A stretch of 11,153 nt of DNA from Thermoleophilia bacterium (GCA_016462095.1 JAEMTW010000042.1:1-11153); one strand, 5' to 3'; shown: positions 1-6,810, counted from the first letter of the stretch. Made by a program: numbers and translations. The notes: generated by a model not told the origin, from the sequence alone.

Positions 1-561
1 GCAGCGCAGCGCTTTCTTGCCGGCTCGCGTGTAGAAGTCGAGCGTCCAGTCGACGACGGCCGGATCGGTCTGCTCACCCCCCACCACCTCGACCAGAGGC
101 ACGAGGTACGGCGGGTTGAAGGGATGTCCCACGACGAGCCGCTCGGGGTGCGCGGAGGCACCCGCCATGTCGGTCATGCGATAGCCCGACGTGCTCGACA
201 GGATCGGCACGCCCGGCGGCGTCGCGGCGTCGATCTGCGCCAACGTGTCGATCTTTAGCTGCAACACCTCGGGACAGTTCTCTTGGATCACATCGGCGAC
301 AGCGCCAACCTCTTCGAGCGTGTCGACCATCCGCAACCGCTCGCGCGAGGCGCCCGGCGCGAGCCCGAGCTGCTCGAGCGACGGCCAGGCGATGTCGAGC
401 AGACGCTGCAGCTTCTCGGCCCCATCGGGCGCCGGATCCCAAACCACGACGTCGTAGCCCTGCGCCAGAAACTTCGCCGCCCAACCACCACCGATCACAC
501 CTGCGCCAACGATGCCGACGGTCTGGACTTGATCAGCGGGAGTCTTCGGGGTCCATGTCAT
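1..561 (-). CDS. lcdH: Partial L-carnitine 3-dehydrogenase / 3-hydroxyacyl-CoA dehydrogenase family protein (N-terminal 187 residues)
   Basis: The gene starts with ATG at 561 on the minus strand and stays open to the window edge, so 187 N-terminal residues are visible and the C-terminal domain is missing. An NAD-binding Rossmann motif, GIVGAGVIGGGW, sits at about residues 16-27, followed by the acidic stretch VVVWDPAP. Further in are IQENCPE, the SSTSGY loop and GHPFNPPYLVPLVEVVGGE, the hallmark of the 3-hydroxyacyl-CoA dehydrogenase NAD-binding domain. WDPAP, an AWP...GLAPGA stretch and VEVVGGE resemble bacterial carnitine dehydrogenases (L-carnitine + NAD+ to 3-dehydrocarnitine) as I remember them more than fatty-acid 3-hydroxybutyryl-CoA dehydrogenases. 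That substrate assignment is inference; the family is secure. It lies 87 nt downstream of the anti-sigma gene on the same strand. No Shine-Dalgarno is visible, and a TACGCT hexamer 8 nt before the ATG suggests its own leaderless promoter. The gene was found by reading the minus strand, as it has no stop inside the window. Confidence 0.85.
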   Translation of the reverse strand, partial: MTWTPKTPADQVQTVGIVGAGVIGGGWAAKFLAQGYDVVVWDPAPDGAEKLQRLLDIAWPSLEQLGLAPGASRERLRMVDTLEEVGAVADVIQENCPEVLQLKIDTLAQIDAATPPGVPILSSTSGYRMTDMAGASAHPERLVVGHPFNPPYLVPLVEVVGGEQTDPAVVDWTLDFYTRAGKKALRC

Positions 562-598
562 AGGTCAAGAGCGTACAGGGCGCCGCGAAAGTACTCGT
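562..598 (-). promoter_or_regulatory. Possible leaderless promoter of the carnitine/hydroxyacyl-CoA dehydrogenase gene
   Basis: On the minus strand TACGCT (575-570) fits the actinobacterial -10 pattern TANNNT and ends 8 nt before the ATG at 561, so transcription would start at or within a base or two of the start codon. No Shine-Dalgarno is present. No convincing -35 was seen 16-18 nt upstream, which keeps confidence low. The rest of the 87-nt gap to the anti-sigma stop shows no gene or clear terminator. Confidence 0.3.
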
Positions 599-648
599 TC
601 CGGCCGACCCCACCCGCTCAACACACTGACCCAACGAACCGCGGCGAG

Positions 649-900
649 CTACTCGCAGTCGCAGTCCGCGCAGATCTTCTTCAGCTGAGCACGCAACGAA
701 TCGGGACACGGCTCGTCGCAGGCCTGGCGCACCACCGTGCGCATTCCGGCCTCAAAGCTGTAGCACTTGGCGCAGGTTGGGCAGACGGCGAGGTGCTCTT
801 CGACGGTGCTCACCTCCTCGACAGAGAGTGCGCGATCGACGTAGGCCTGCATGCAGCGCTCGGCCTGCAGACACGGTTCGGGGCGGGCCTGCGTGCTCAT
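649..900 (-). CDS. rsrA: Zinc-binding anti-sigma factor, RsrA-like (cysteine-rich)
   Basis: This 83-residue protein carries the ZAS anti-sigma signature H-x3-C-x2-C (H36, C40, C43) and upstream cysteines C10 and C16, in the order seen in RsrA of Streptomyces. RsrA-type proteins hold their ECF sigma factor inactive in the cytoplasm through a zinc-bound fold. On thiol oxidation they form a disulfide, lose zinc and release sigma. The ATG overlaps the sigma stop by 4 nt (ATGA), so the two are translationally coupled, as expected for a sigma/anti-sigma pair. Ten of 83 residues are cysteine. Besides the ZAS set there are C46, C61, C65 and a C-terminal C77-x2-C80-x-C82 tail, more than I recall for classical RsrA. 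There is no membrane segment, so it should be soluble. The match to mycothiol-system anti-sigma factors is by eye; the ZAS family call is firm, the exact inducing signal is inferred. Confidence 0.88.
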   Translation of the reverse strand: MSTQARPEPCLQAERCMQAYVDRALSVEEVSTVEEHLAVCPTCAKCYSFEAGMRTVVRQACDEPCPDSLRAQLKKICADCDCE

Positions 901-1472
901 ACGGTGCCCTGCTCGGCGTGGTCGGCCAGGGCGCGCTTGAGCACGCGGCGTCCACGATGCAGACGACTCATGACGGTGCCAACGGGGATCTCGAGCACAT
1001 CGGCGGCCTCTTGGTACGAGAGATCGCCGAGGTCGACCAGCACCACGACCTCGCGGAACGGCAGCGACAGCTCGGCCAACGCATCCAAGACAGGACCGGG
1101 CGAGAGCCGCTCAACCAAGACATCAACATCGGCGACCGGGTTGCCACCGAGACGCTCGTAGAGGTAGTAGTCGTCGGCCTCGAGCCCCAACTGCTCGGGT
1201 GCTCGCTTCTGCTTGCGCGCGTTATCAATCGCGAGGTTGTGCAGGATGCGCAGCAACCATGCCCGCAGATTCGTGCCGGACTCGTACGAGCGCCACGAAC
1301 GGAAGGCACGGGCGTAGGCCTCTTGAACAAGATCCTCGGCGGCCTGGTAGTCCCGTGCCAGGCGGCGAGCGACACGCCAGACATCGTCGGCAAGCGCGAG
1401 GGCCTCTTCATCAAAGGCGAGCCGTGCGGGATCGACCGCTGGTTCGAGCTGGTCGGCAGCGTCATCGGACAC
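897..1472 (-). CDS. sigR: ECF RNA polymerase sigma factor, SigR/SigH-like
   Basis: The product is an extracytoplasmic-function sigma factor of about 191 residues. Region 2 lies at about residues 24-95 with AEDLVQEAYARAF and SGTNLRAWLLRILHN. Region 4 lies at about 130-191 with the helix-turn-helix SYQEAADVLEIPVGTVMSRL followed by HRGRR. GTNL-AWL-RIL and PIGTVMSRLHRGRR-type motifs are shared with SigR of Streptomyces. It would direct transcription of thiol-stress genes while free of its anti-sigma partner, encoded immediately downstream with a 4-nt overlap. The GTG at 1472 gives a family-typical length, but its GGAG lies only 1 nt upstream, too close for a normal Shine-Dalgarno. An in-frame ATG at 1535 would add 21 residues and lies 9 nt after the GTT element of the SigR-type promoter, so a longer leaderless form is a real alternative. 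The extra codons are less GC-rich at third positions than the gene body. Confidence 0.9.
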   Translation of the reverse strand: MSDDAADQLEPAVDPARLAFDEEALALADDVWRVARRLARDYQAAEDLVQEAYARAFRSWRSYESGTNLRAWLLRILHNLAIDNARKQKRAPEQLGLEADDYYLYERLGGNPVADVDVLVERLSPGPVLDALAELSLPFREVVVLVDLGDLSYQEAADVLEIPVGTVMSRLHRGRRVLKRALADHAEQGTV

Positions 1473-1544
1473 ACTCCGAGGGTACCAGTCAGACGCGCGA
1501 GGATTGACGGGCGCTATGAGGGTTGGGCAATCCATACGATCCAA

Positions 1545-1570
1545 AACGCCGTTGCAGTCGACCGCATTCC
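1545..1570 (-). promoter_or_regulatory. SigR-type (GGAAT-N18-GTT) promoter of the sigma/anti-sigma operon
   Basis: Reading the minus strand, GGAAT occupies 1570-1566, then exactly 18 nt, then GTT at 1547-1545. This is the published Streptomyces SigR consensus (GGAAT-N18-GTT). It points toward the sigma gene, ends about 10 nt before an in-frame ATG (1535) and 72 nt before the favoured GTG start (1472). The simplest reading is positive autoregulation by the encoded sigma factor. Spacing and identity are seen directly; activity is inferred. Confidence 0.7.
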
Positions 1571-1593
1571 ATCTCTCAAGCGATACTAAGGGT
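1558..1593 (+). promoter_or_regulatory. Possible leaderless promoter of ctaA, overlapping the divergent sigma-factor promoter
   Basis: A -10-like GATACT at 1582-1587 ends 6 nt before the GTG at 1594, and a 4-of-6 match to TTGACA (TCGACC, 1558-1563) lies 18 nt upstream of it. Transcription would then begin at the start codon. An AAGGG next to the GTG is too close to act as a normal ribosome binding site. The elements overlap the minus-strand GGAAT-N18-GTT promoter. Confidence 0.4.
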
Positions 1594-2499
1594 GTGCGTC
1601 GCCTTTTTAATCGCCTGACGAGCCTCACCGCCTATCGTCGACTCGTGCTGATCACGCTTGGCGCGATCTACATCAACGTCGTCTCTGGCGCCCTCGTGCG
1701 CGTCACGAACTCGGGTCTTGGCTGCCCCGACTGGCCGCTCTGCGAGGGCAAGCCGACACCACCCATGCAGTTCCACGGCCTGATCGAGTTTTCGAATCGC
1801 GTCGTCGCGTTAGCCGTCATCGTTGCTGCGATCTTGCTGGCAATCGCCGCCTGGCGTTCGATTCGCCAGCAATCGAAATGGCTCTTTCGCGGCGCGCTCT
1901 CGATTGGCATCCTAACCTTTATGCAAGGCCCACTCGGTGGGCTCACGGTTCTCCTTGATCTGCACCCGATCGCCGTCATGAGCCACTTCTTGTTGGCACT
2001 GATCGAGTTTGTAATCCTCGTGGTGCTGACCCTCGAAACGTTCGAGATCACCCCCGACTGGTCCCCAACCCCACCACGGTGGCTGCCGACGGGTGGAGTT
2101 GTGTTGGCTGTGTGGGCGTGGATCGTGATTATCTCGGGCGCAGTCGTGACGATGTCCGGCACGCACCCCGGGAGCGACAACGTGCCGCGGCTCTGGAACC
2201 TGCTCGACGCGGCCTACCTCCACGTGCGCATCGCAGCCACCTTCGTCGTCGTGCTCGCCGTCTTCCTGATCGTCCTCGCGCGCGTCATTCGCCCACCAAG
2301 GGTCGTAACGCGGATGGCGTGGGCGCTGGTGATCATGATTACGGCTCAGATCGCACTCGGCGAATGGCAGTGGCGTACGCAGCTGCCCTGGTGGCTCGTG
2401 CTGCTGCACGTCTGCATCGGCACGCTCTCGCTTGCACTGACGGCCGGGTTTGGTTGGACGCTTGTCGTTTCGCGTCGCCCCGCCCGCCGTCTGCGATGA
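1594..2499 (+). CDS. ctaA: Heme A synthase (CtaA/COX15 family)
   Basis: This is an integral membrane protein of 301 residues that oxidises the heme O methyl group to a formyl to make heme A for aa3-type cytochrome c oxidase. The family signature GALVRVTNSGLGCPDWPLC is at residues 32-50, with the extracytoplasmic cysteine pair C44 and C50. H61-GLIEFSNR follows, carrying a heme-ligand histidine and the conserved E65. Further histidines lie in SHFLLAL, AYLHVRIA and LLHVCIG, giving the two pairs of heme-coordinating positions expected of the family. About eight hydrophobic segments are evident. GTG at 1594 is chosen because the conserved region begins soon after and a -10-like element precedes it; an ATG at 1516 is in frame but would run through the divergent promoter. 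It is divergent from the sigma factor and 10 nt upstream of the ligase-like gene. No ctaB or oxidase subunit is in the window. Confidence 0.95.
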   Translation: MRRLFNRLTSLTAYRRLVLITLGAIYINVVSGALVRVTNSGLGCPDWPLCEGKPTPPMQFHGLIEFSNRVVALAVIVAAILLAIAAWRSIRQQSKWLFRGALSIGILTFMQGPLGGLTVLLDLHPIAVMSHFLLALIEFVILVVLTLETFEITPDWSPTPPRWLPTGGVVLAVWAWIVIISGAVVTMSGTHPGSDNVPRLWNLLDAAYLHVRIAATFVVVLAVFLIVLARVIRPPRVVTRMAWALVIMITAQIALGEWQWRTQLPWWLVLLHVCIGTLSLALTAGFGWTLVVSRRPARRLR

Positions 2500-2509
2500 T
2501 TAGGGCCGG

Positions 2510-3961
2510 GTGGATGCCTCTCTGATTCCTGTCGCAGGGATCATCGCTGCCGTTGGCGTGGCGATGTTGCTCGTGACCAGCATGGTGCCGCTACGCGTGG
2601 TCGGCGCCGTCTTGATTGCTGCGGGTGGCGGTCCACTGGTCGTTACGCGCACGTCGTTGACCGATCAGCTGCTCGACCGGCCCGCCCTGCTCGGCGCTGG
2701 ACTCGTCGCCGCTGTCGTCGCGCTCGCTGTGCTGACGCTCGTCTTTGAGCGCTACCCCTGGCTCGTGCCGGTGATTGCGCTCCTGATCGGCCTGCGCATC
2801 CCCCTGCGTACCCCGCCGAGCCCAACCGACCACCTGCTGCCGCTCTACCTCGTGCTGGCAGCTGGCGTGATTGCCCTCGTCTTGCGTTCGCTGCGTGGAA
2901 CATCGCCACCCAACCGGCTCGGCTACGTCGGTTGGGCGATGGGGGCGTACGTCATCTTCGCGGCTGCCAGCCTGGCCTGGACTGCCGACATCGAGGCGAC
3001 GACGTACGCCGTTGTGGCCTTCACCCTTCCGCTGGGACTGTTGGCAGCGCTGACGGGCACGCTGCTGCCAATCCCCCCACTGACGCGCGTCCTGCCGTGG
3101 TTCCTGATCGGCGTAGCCGTCGTCTTGGCCGTGGTCGCGCTCTGGCAGGTGCAGACGCACGAGGTGTTCTGGAACGAGAAGCTGATGCGCACGAATGCCT
3201 ATGGCGGCTTCTTCCGAGCCAACTCGCTGCTCTTCGACCCGAGCCTGTTCGGGCGTGTCGAAGCACTCGCCCTCGTCACGATCGTCGGGCTGCTCGCGCT
3301 GTCGCCACCACGAAAAATCTTGCTGCTCGCAGCCGCCGCCAGCATTCCAATCTTCGCCGGACTCGCCGTCTCGTACTCTCAATCGTCGTTCGTCGCGCTC
3401 GGCGTGGGTGTCTTGGTGATCGCCTGCATCGTCTGGCGTTGGCGAGCCGTGATTGCCTTGGCCGCAATCATCCTGATCGTCACAGTCGGCGCTCTGGCCC
3501 TCCCGCAAGGACAACGACTGCTCGATCAGCCCGTCCAGAAAGCATCGAGTGCTCGCCTCGGTCTCGTGGAGCGTTCAATCGACCTGTTCGAGGCTCATCC
3601 GATCCAGGGCAGTGGGCTTGGTGCCTTTGCCACAGCGACGGGCAAGAAGAAGGCAGCGCCGCATAACGTCGTCTCGGGCACCGCCGCCGAACTCGGCATC
3701 GTCGGTGCCTTGACGCTCTTCGCGGTTCTGTTGACCGTGCTGTGGTCGATTCGGAATCGTCGTCCAGACGCGGACCGGCCCACTCACTTGATCCTGGCCG
3801 CGCTGTTCGCCACGATCTTCGTCCATGCGCTTGCCTACGACAACTTTTTTGCCGACCCGGCGATGTGGGTGATTGCCGCTCTGCTCGCATCCGGGGCGGG
3901 GCTGCTTCCGCTCGTGCGCGACGAGGACGAGAGCCCAGCGTTGACTGAGAGCATCGCATGA
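2510..3961 (+). CDS. O-antigen ligase / polymerase-like polytopic membrane protein (Wzy/WaaL superfamily)
   Basis: This is a 483-residue protein with about a dozen hydrophobic helices. A long non-membrane loop (about residues 210-245) contains HEVFWNEKLMRTNAYGGFFR, and a second loop lies near residues 335-385. The Wzy_C-type motif is in the C-terminal half: a region reading GSGLGAF, then PHNVVSGTAAELGIVG with H385, N386 and E394. Proteins of this superfamily transfer or polymerise lipid-linked oligosaccharides on the outer face of the cytoplasmic membrane. The exact reaction cannot be told from sequence. The start is GTG at 2510, 10 nt after the ctaA stop, with a short AGGG 5 nt upstream. The stop overlaps the next gene by 4 nt (ATGA), so the ligase-like and GT-C-like proteins are probably made together. 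In an organism without lipopolysaccharide the acceptor would be another envelope glycan or a protein. The family is fairly secure, the substrate unknown. Confidence 0.8.
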   Translation: MDASLIPVAGIIAAVGVAMLLVTSMVPLRVVGAVLIAAGGGPLVVTRTSLTDQLLDRPALLGAGLVAAVVALAVLTLVFERYPWLVPVIALLIGLRIPLRTPPSPTDHLLPLYLVLAAGVIALVLRSLRGTSPPNRLGYVGWAMGAYVIFAAASLAWTADIEATTYAVVAFTLPLGLLAALTGTLLPIPPLTRVLPWFLIGVAVVLAVVALWQVQTHEVFWNEKLMRTNAYGGFFRANSLLFDPSLFGRVEALALVTIVGLLALSPPRKILLLAAAASIPIFAGLAVSYSQSSFVALGVGVLVIACIVWRWRAVIALAAIILIVTVGALALPQGQRLLDQPVQKASSARLGLVERSIDLFEAHPIQGSGLGAFATATGKKKAAPHNVVSGTAAELGIVGALTLFAVLLTVLWSIRNRRPDADRPTHLILAALFATIFVHALAYDNFFADPAMWVIAALLASGAGLLPLVRDEDESPALTESIA

Positions 3962-5283
3962 GGGATAACCGCGGACTCGCGCTGCTCGGCGTTCTGGTTG
4001 GCCTCGTGCTGATTTCTGTGCCGTGGCTCGGGAGCGACGCCTGGGCGTTCGTTGCGCCCACCGCCTCGGCGAATGGCCTGCTCGGACCGCTGGTACGGGC
4101 GGCTAATGGCGACTGGGATCTTGGGATCGTGCGTGCGCCGGCGCTGCTCGCAGGCGTCCTCGCGGCCGTGCTCGCGATCGTGCTGCCGCGACGCGAACCG
4201 GCGCGTCGAGTGCTGCTGATCGTCGCGACCGTCGGCGTCGTGCTTGCGCTACTTGTGCCTGCCACGCTGCTGCAGGTCGGCCTGCGCGATGGCACCGCGC
4301 CGTGGTTCCATACGAATGACGCGGCCTATCAGGTCGAATTGGCGGGCCAGCGCATCCTCGACGGGCACAACCCGTATGGCGCCACCTACGTCGGCACGGG
4401 GCTCGAACGGTTCTACTCGCTCGACGGCACACCCGTCATTGATGGGCGCGTCGAAACGGTGGCGCTTGAGCACCTCGCGTACTTCCCTGGCCTACCCGTG
4501 CTGGGTGCCGTCAGTGCCGCGCTCCCCGGACCGCTTGGCGACATCCGCGTGCTGATGCTTCTGTTCGCACTCGCACTGCTCCCTGCTGCGCTGCTCCTCC
4601 CCGGCGCGCTCGAGCTGCGGCTCGCCGCGGGTGCACTGTTGGCGGCGAACCCCCTGATGATCCGCAGTACCTGGTTCGGCATCCTCGATGCGCCCGTGCT
4701 GCTGGCGCTCGTGCTCGCGTTTGCGCTGTCATTGCGTGGCCGCTGGGGTTGGGCGGGAGCACTCGTTGCGCTCGCGTTGGTGCAAAAGCAATACGCCTTC
4801 GTGGCGATCCCCTTCCTCGGCGTTGCCGCGTGGCAGGCCGGTGGCGGAGCAGCCCTCAAGCGCGCGGGTGCTTGGCTCGTGGGCGTCACCGCGCTCTTCA
4901 CCCTGCCCTTCCTCGTATGGGGACCAGGCGCTTTTCTCGATGACACGATCGTCTACGGCACGAGCGCGTATCGAATCGTCGGCTACGGGTTGAGCGGCAT
5001 CCTCGTCGACCTCGACGTCGTTGTCCGCGATGGCTCGTACCCCTTTGTCCTGATTGCGCTCGTGACTTGGCTGCCGCTGACGCTGCTGCTCGTTCGCCGC
5101 CAACTACGCGATCCCGCACCATGGCGTGCCGCACTCGGCTTCGCTCTCTCTTTCCTCGTGCTGGCTTGGGTCGCGCGCTATTTCCAGACCTCCGGGTTCG
5201 TCTACCCATTGGTCGGTCTGATCATCGCCGCCACGATTGCCTTGGCCCCAACCCTCCGCTCCAACGACCGCGAGGCCCTGTGA
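3958..5283 (+). CDS. Polytopic membrane protein, probable GT-C fold glycosyltransferase (GT87/DUF2029-like)
   Basis: The protein has 441 residues and about ten hydrophobic segments. After two N-terminal helices there is an extracytoplasmic-type loop with NDAAYQVELAGQ (N120, D121) and DGHNPYG (N138-G141). An acidic residue after an early membrane helix, followed by an amphipathic stretch with G-x-NPY, is the pattern of polyprenol-phosphate-sugar-dependent GT-C enzymes such as the GT87 mannosyltransferases of actinobacteria. Later motifs include LLAANPLMIRSTWFGILDAP and ALVQKQYAF, which also resemble GT87. These enzymes use a lipid-phosphate sugar donor on the outer membrane face. The donor and acceptor here are unknown. 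The ATG overlaps the upstream ligase-like gene by 4 nt, and the stop overlaps the GTG of the downstream phosphatase by 4 nt, so all three are probably one operon. The family call is by pattern and moderately sure. Confidence 0.7.
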   Translation: MRDNRGLALLGVLVGLVLISVPWLGSDAWAFVAPTASANGLLGPLVRAANGDWDLGIVRAPALLAGVLAAVLAIVLPRREPARRVLLIVATVGVVLALLVPATLLQVGLRDGTAPWFHTNDAAYQVELAGQRILDGHNPYGATYVGTGLERFYSLDGTPVIDGRVETVALEHLAYFPGLPVLGAVSAALPGPLGDIRVLMLLFALALLPAALLLPGALELRLAAGALLAANPLMIRSTWFGILDAPVLLALVLAFALSLRGRWGWAGALVALALVQKQYAFVAIPFLGVAAWQAGGGAALKRAGAWLVGVTALFTLPFLVWGPGAFLDDTIVYGTSAYRIVGYGLSGILVDLDVVVRDGSYPFVLIALVTWLPLTLLLVRRQLRDPAPWRAALGFALSFLVLAWVARYFQTSGFVYPLVGLIIAATIALAPTLRSNDREAL

Positions 5284-5906
5284 ACACACGCCTATTGCTT
5301 GCCCGCCATGGCCACGCGACAAGCGGCCCCGACCACCGCTGGACGGCCGAGGACCCGCTCACCGAGATCGGACAGGCACAGGCGCGCGAGCTCGGTGCGG
5401 CGCTCGCAGCACGCAGTGATCGCCCAGATCGTATCGTGGCGAGCCCCGCGGTCCGTGCCCAGCAAACCGCTCAGGCCTGTGCCGAGGCGCTCGGACTGGA
5501 GATCGCCACCGAGCCGCGGTTGATGGAGTTTGGCAGCGGCGCGTTGAGCCCCTTCACGCTCGCCGAGATGATCGAAGAGGCGCCCTACGACGACATCTGG
5601 CATCCCGAAGATTCGGCCTGGGATGGCGAGACGATCGGGGCCTTTTGGCAGCGGACAGGCGAGGCAGCCGAGGCGATCTGGCAGGCCGGTGGCCAACCAC
5701 TCGTCGTCTCGCACGCCGGCACGATCCAGGGCCTGCTGCGCTGGACGATGGCGATTCCGCCCGAAGCGCCCGACTCGTTTGCGCTCTTCGTCCGCAATGC
5801 GAGCCTCAGCGAGGTCGTCGTGCGGATCGATCGTCACGGTCGCCGCCGCGCCGAGCTGCATCACCTTGGGGCGACGGACTTCCTGTCGACCGTCACCGAG
5901 ATCTAG
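5280..5906 (+). CDS. Histidine phosphatase family protein (phosphoglycerate mutase-like)
   Basis: This is a soluble protein of 208 residues. The catalytic RHG motif is at R9-H10-G11 near the N terminus, followed by SPAVRAQQTA (the conserved arginine and threonine of the family), a probable proton-donor glutamate E83 in LMEFGSG, and the second catalytic histidine H145 in VVSHAGTIQ. Members dephosphorylate small phosphorylated metabolites through a phosphohistidine; alpha-ribazole phosphatase, phosphoglycerate mutase-like and broad-specificity sugar-phosphate phosphatases share these motifs, so the substrate cannot be assigned. The GTG start at 5280 forms a GTGA overlap with the upstream gene's stop; an upstream extension in the same frame only reads through that gene in another frame. 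Its coupling to two glycan-type membrane proteins suggests, without proving, a sugar- or lipid-phosphate substrate. Confidence 0.88.
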   Translation: MNTRLLLARHGHATSGPDHRWTAEDPLTEIGQAQARELGAALAARSDRPDRIVASPAVRAQQTAQACAEALGLEIATEPRLMEFGSGALSPFTLAEMIEEAPYDDIWHPEDSAWDGETIGAFWQRTGEAAEAIWQAGGQPLVVSHAGTIQGLLRWTMAIPPEAPDSFALFVRNASLSEVVVRIDRHGRRRAELHHLGATDFLSTVTEI

Positions 5907-5927
5907 TTCTGAAATCCAGGCTTACGC

Positions 5928-5976
5928 TGACAGTCTGATAGCGTCGGCACTGCAATGACGAAGCCTGTTGACAGTC
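5928..5976 (+). promoter_or_regulatory. Repeated TGACAGTC at the FadR-family regulator start, possible operator pair
   Basis: TGACAGTC occurs at 5928-5935 upstream of the regulator ATG and again at 5969-5976 just inside the gene, 41 nt apart (about four helical turns). The core GAC-A-GTC is self-complementary around its centre base. GntR regulators often bind short palindromes over their own promoter, so this is a candidate autoregulatory site. An 8-mer occurring twice could be chance. Confidence 0.2.
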
Positions 5977-6716
5977 CGGTCGACGACGGCCTCAGTGCCG
6001 TCTTCGCTCCCGTGCGTACGACCAATGCGTTCGAGCAGACCGTCGAGCGCCTCGGCCGCGCGATTCGCATGGGCCTGCTTACGCCAGGCGAGCAATTGCC
6101 AAGCGAGCGCGACCTTGCGCTGCACCTTGCGCTGTCGCGCTCGACGGTGCGCGAGGCTCTGCGTGTGCTGCAGGAGGCTGGCTATCTCGAAGCGCGTCGC
6201 GGACGCGGTGGTGGCACCTTCGTCAGCCTCGAGTTGCCGTCCGACGCAGCCCGTCCACCTGAGGACGGCGTGCGCGACGTGCGCGGCGCCGAACTGGCCT
6301 CGCTGCTGCGCTATCGCCGCGTGCTCGAACTCGGTGCGGCCGAGCTGGCAGCCGAAAATGCAACGCCTGCCGACTGCGAGTTTCTGGCGTCATTGGTGAC
6401 CGAGATGATGGGCTACCACCTCTCGGACTACGGCTCGTATCGCGCGATCGACTCTCGTTTCCACATCGCCATCGCCAACATCTCGGGCTCGCCCGATCTC
6501 GCTGCGGCGATCACCGAATCTCAATCTGCCCTCTCGGACGTGCTCAACAGCGTGCCGCGCTCGGAAGAGTCGATGATCAACTCGCAGGAGCAACACCGCC
6601 GCATCCTCGCGGCCCTCGAAGCGCACGACCGCGACGCCGCACGCGTTGCCATGCGCGAGCACGTCGAAGGCATCGAGCACCTGCTGTCGGTCCTGATGCC
6701 GCAGCACACGGCCTAG
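5955..6716 (+). CDS. GntR-family transcriptional regulator, FadR subfamily (FCD domain)
   Basis: The protein has 253 residues. A winged helix-turn-helix of the GntR type lies at about residues 20-85: IRMGLLTPGEQLPSERDLA, then SRSTVREALRVLQEAGYLE and the wing RRGRGGGTFV. The remainder is an all-helical FCD ligand domain, with a D166-x3-H170 pair in DSRFHIAIA, H214 in EQHRRI and H236 in MREHVEGI. Those one aspartate and three histidines match the metal-binding set found in many FCD regulators, which bind small carboxylic acids such as lactate, gluconate or acyl compounds. The ligand is unknown. The ATG at 5955 is preceded by a 48-nt gap after the phosphatase and by a possible TAGCGT -10 element (5939-5944). 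Downstream is a repeat-rich intergenic block rather than an obvious target gene. The regulator family is secure; its regulon is not. Confidence 0.93.
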   Translation: MTKPVDSPVDDGLSAVFAPVRTTNAFEQTVERLGRAIRMGLLTPGEQLPSERDLALHLALSRSTVREALRVLQEAGYLEARRGRGGGTFVSLELPSDAARPPEDGVRDVRGAELASLLRYRRVLELGAAELAAENATPADCEFLASLVTEMMGYHLSDYGSYRAIDSRFHIAIANISGSPDLAAAITESQSALSDVLNSVPRSEESMINSQEQHRRILAALEAHDRDAARVAMREHVEGIEHLLSVLMPQHTA

Positions 6717-6744
6717 TTCTTGTTCGTCTGGCAATCGGGACTCG

Positions 6745-6778
6745 AATGTCACAAAGGGGTCAGACCCTTATGTGACAT
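6745..6778 (+). repeat. Palindrome copy 1 (34 bp)
   Basis: The arms ATGTCACAAAGGGGTC (6746-6761) and GACCCTTATGTGACAT (6763-6778) flank a single central A and pair at 14 of 16 positions. It could form a hairpin in RNA or a cruciform in DNA. It is the exact reverse complement of copy 3. Confidence 0.9.
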
Positions 6779-6783
6779 CTACG

Positions 6784-6810
6784 CGCCCGTGCGAAGCCAG
6801 GGGCGTTTTT
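6784..6810 (+). terminator. Terminator-like hairpin with T5 tract after the FadR-family gene
   Basis: CGCCC (6784-6788) and GGGCG (6801-6805) form a 5-bp GC stem around a 12-nt loop, followed at once by TTTTT (6806-6810). This has the form of a short Rho-independent terminator on the plus strand, about 70 nt after the regulator stop. The stem is short, so efficiency is uncertain. Confidence 0.45.

Noticed and set aside
777..1589. Plus-strand frame of 270 codons across the sigma/anti-sigma genes
   Set aside because: The minus strand encodes clear ECF sigma and ZAS motifs here; the plus frame is a shadow.
1516..1593. Longer ctaA start at ATG 1516
   Set aside because: It would run through the divergent promoter region, the extra residues do not resemble the family, and GTG 1594 has a better upstream context.
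3480..4295. Minus-strand open frame opposite the ligase-like and GT-C-like genes
   Set aside because: It spans the junction of two overlapping real genes, has Arg/Ser/Thr-rich composition and no start context.
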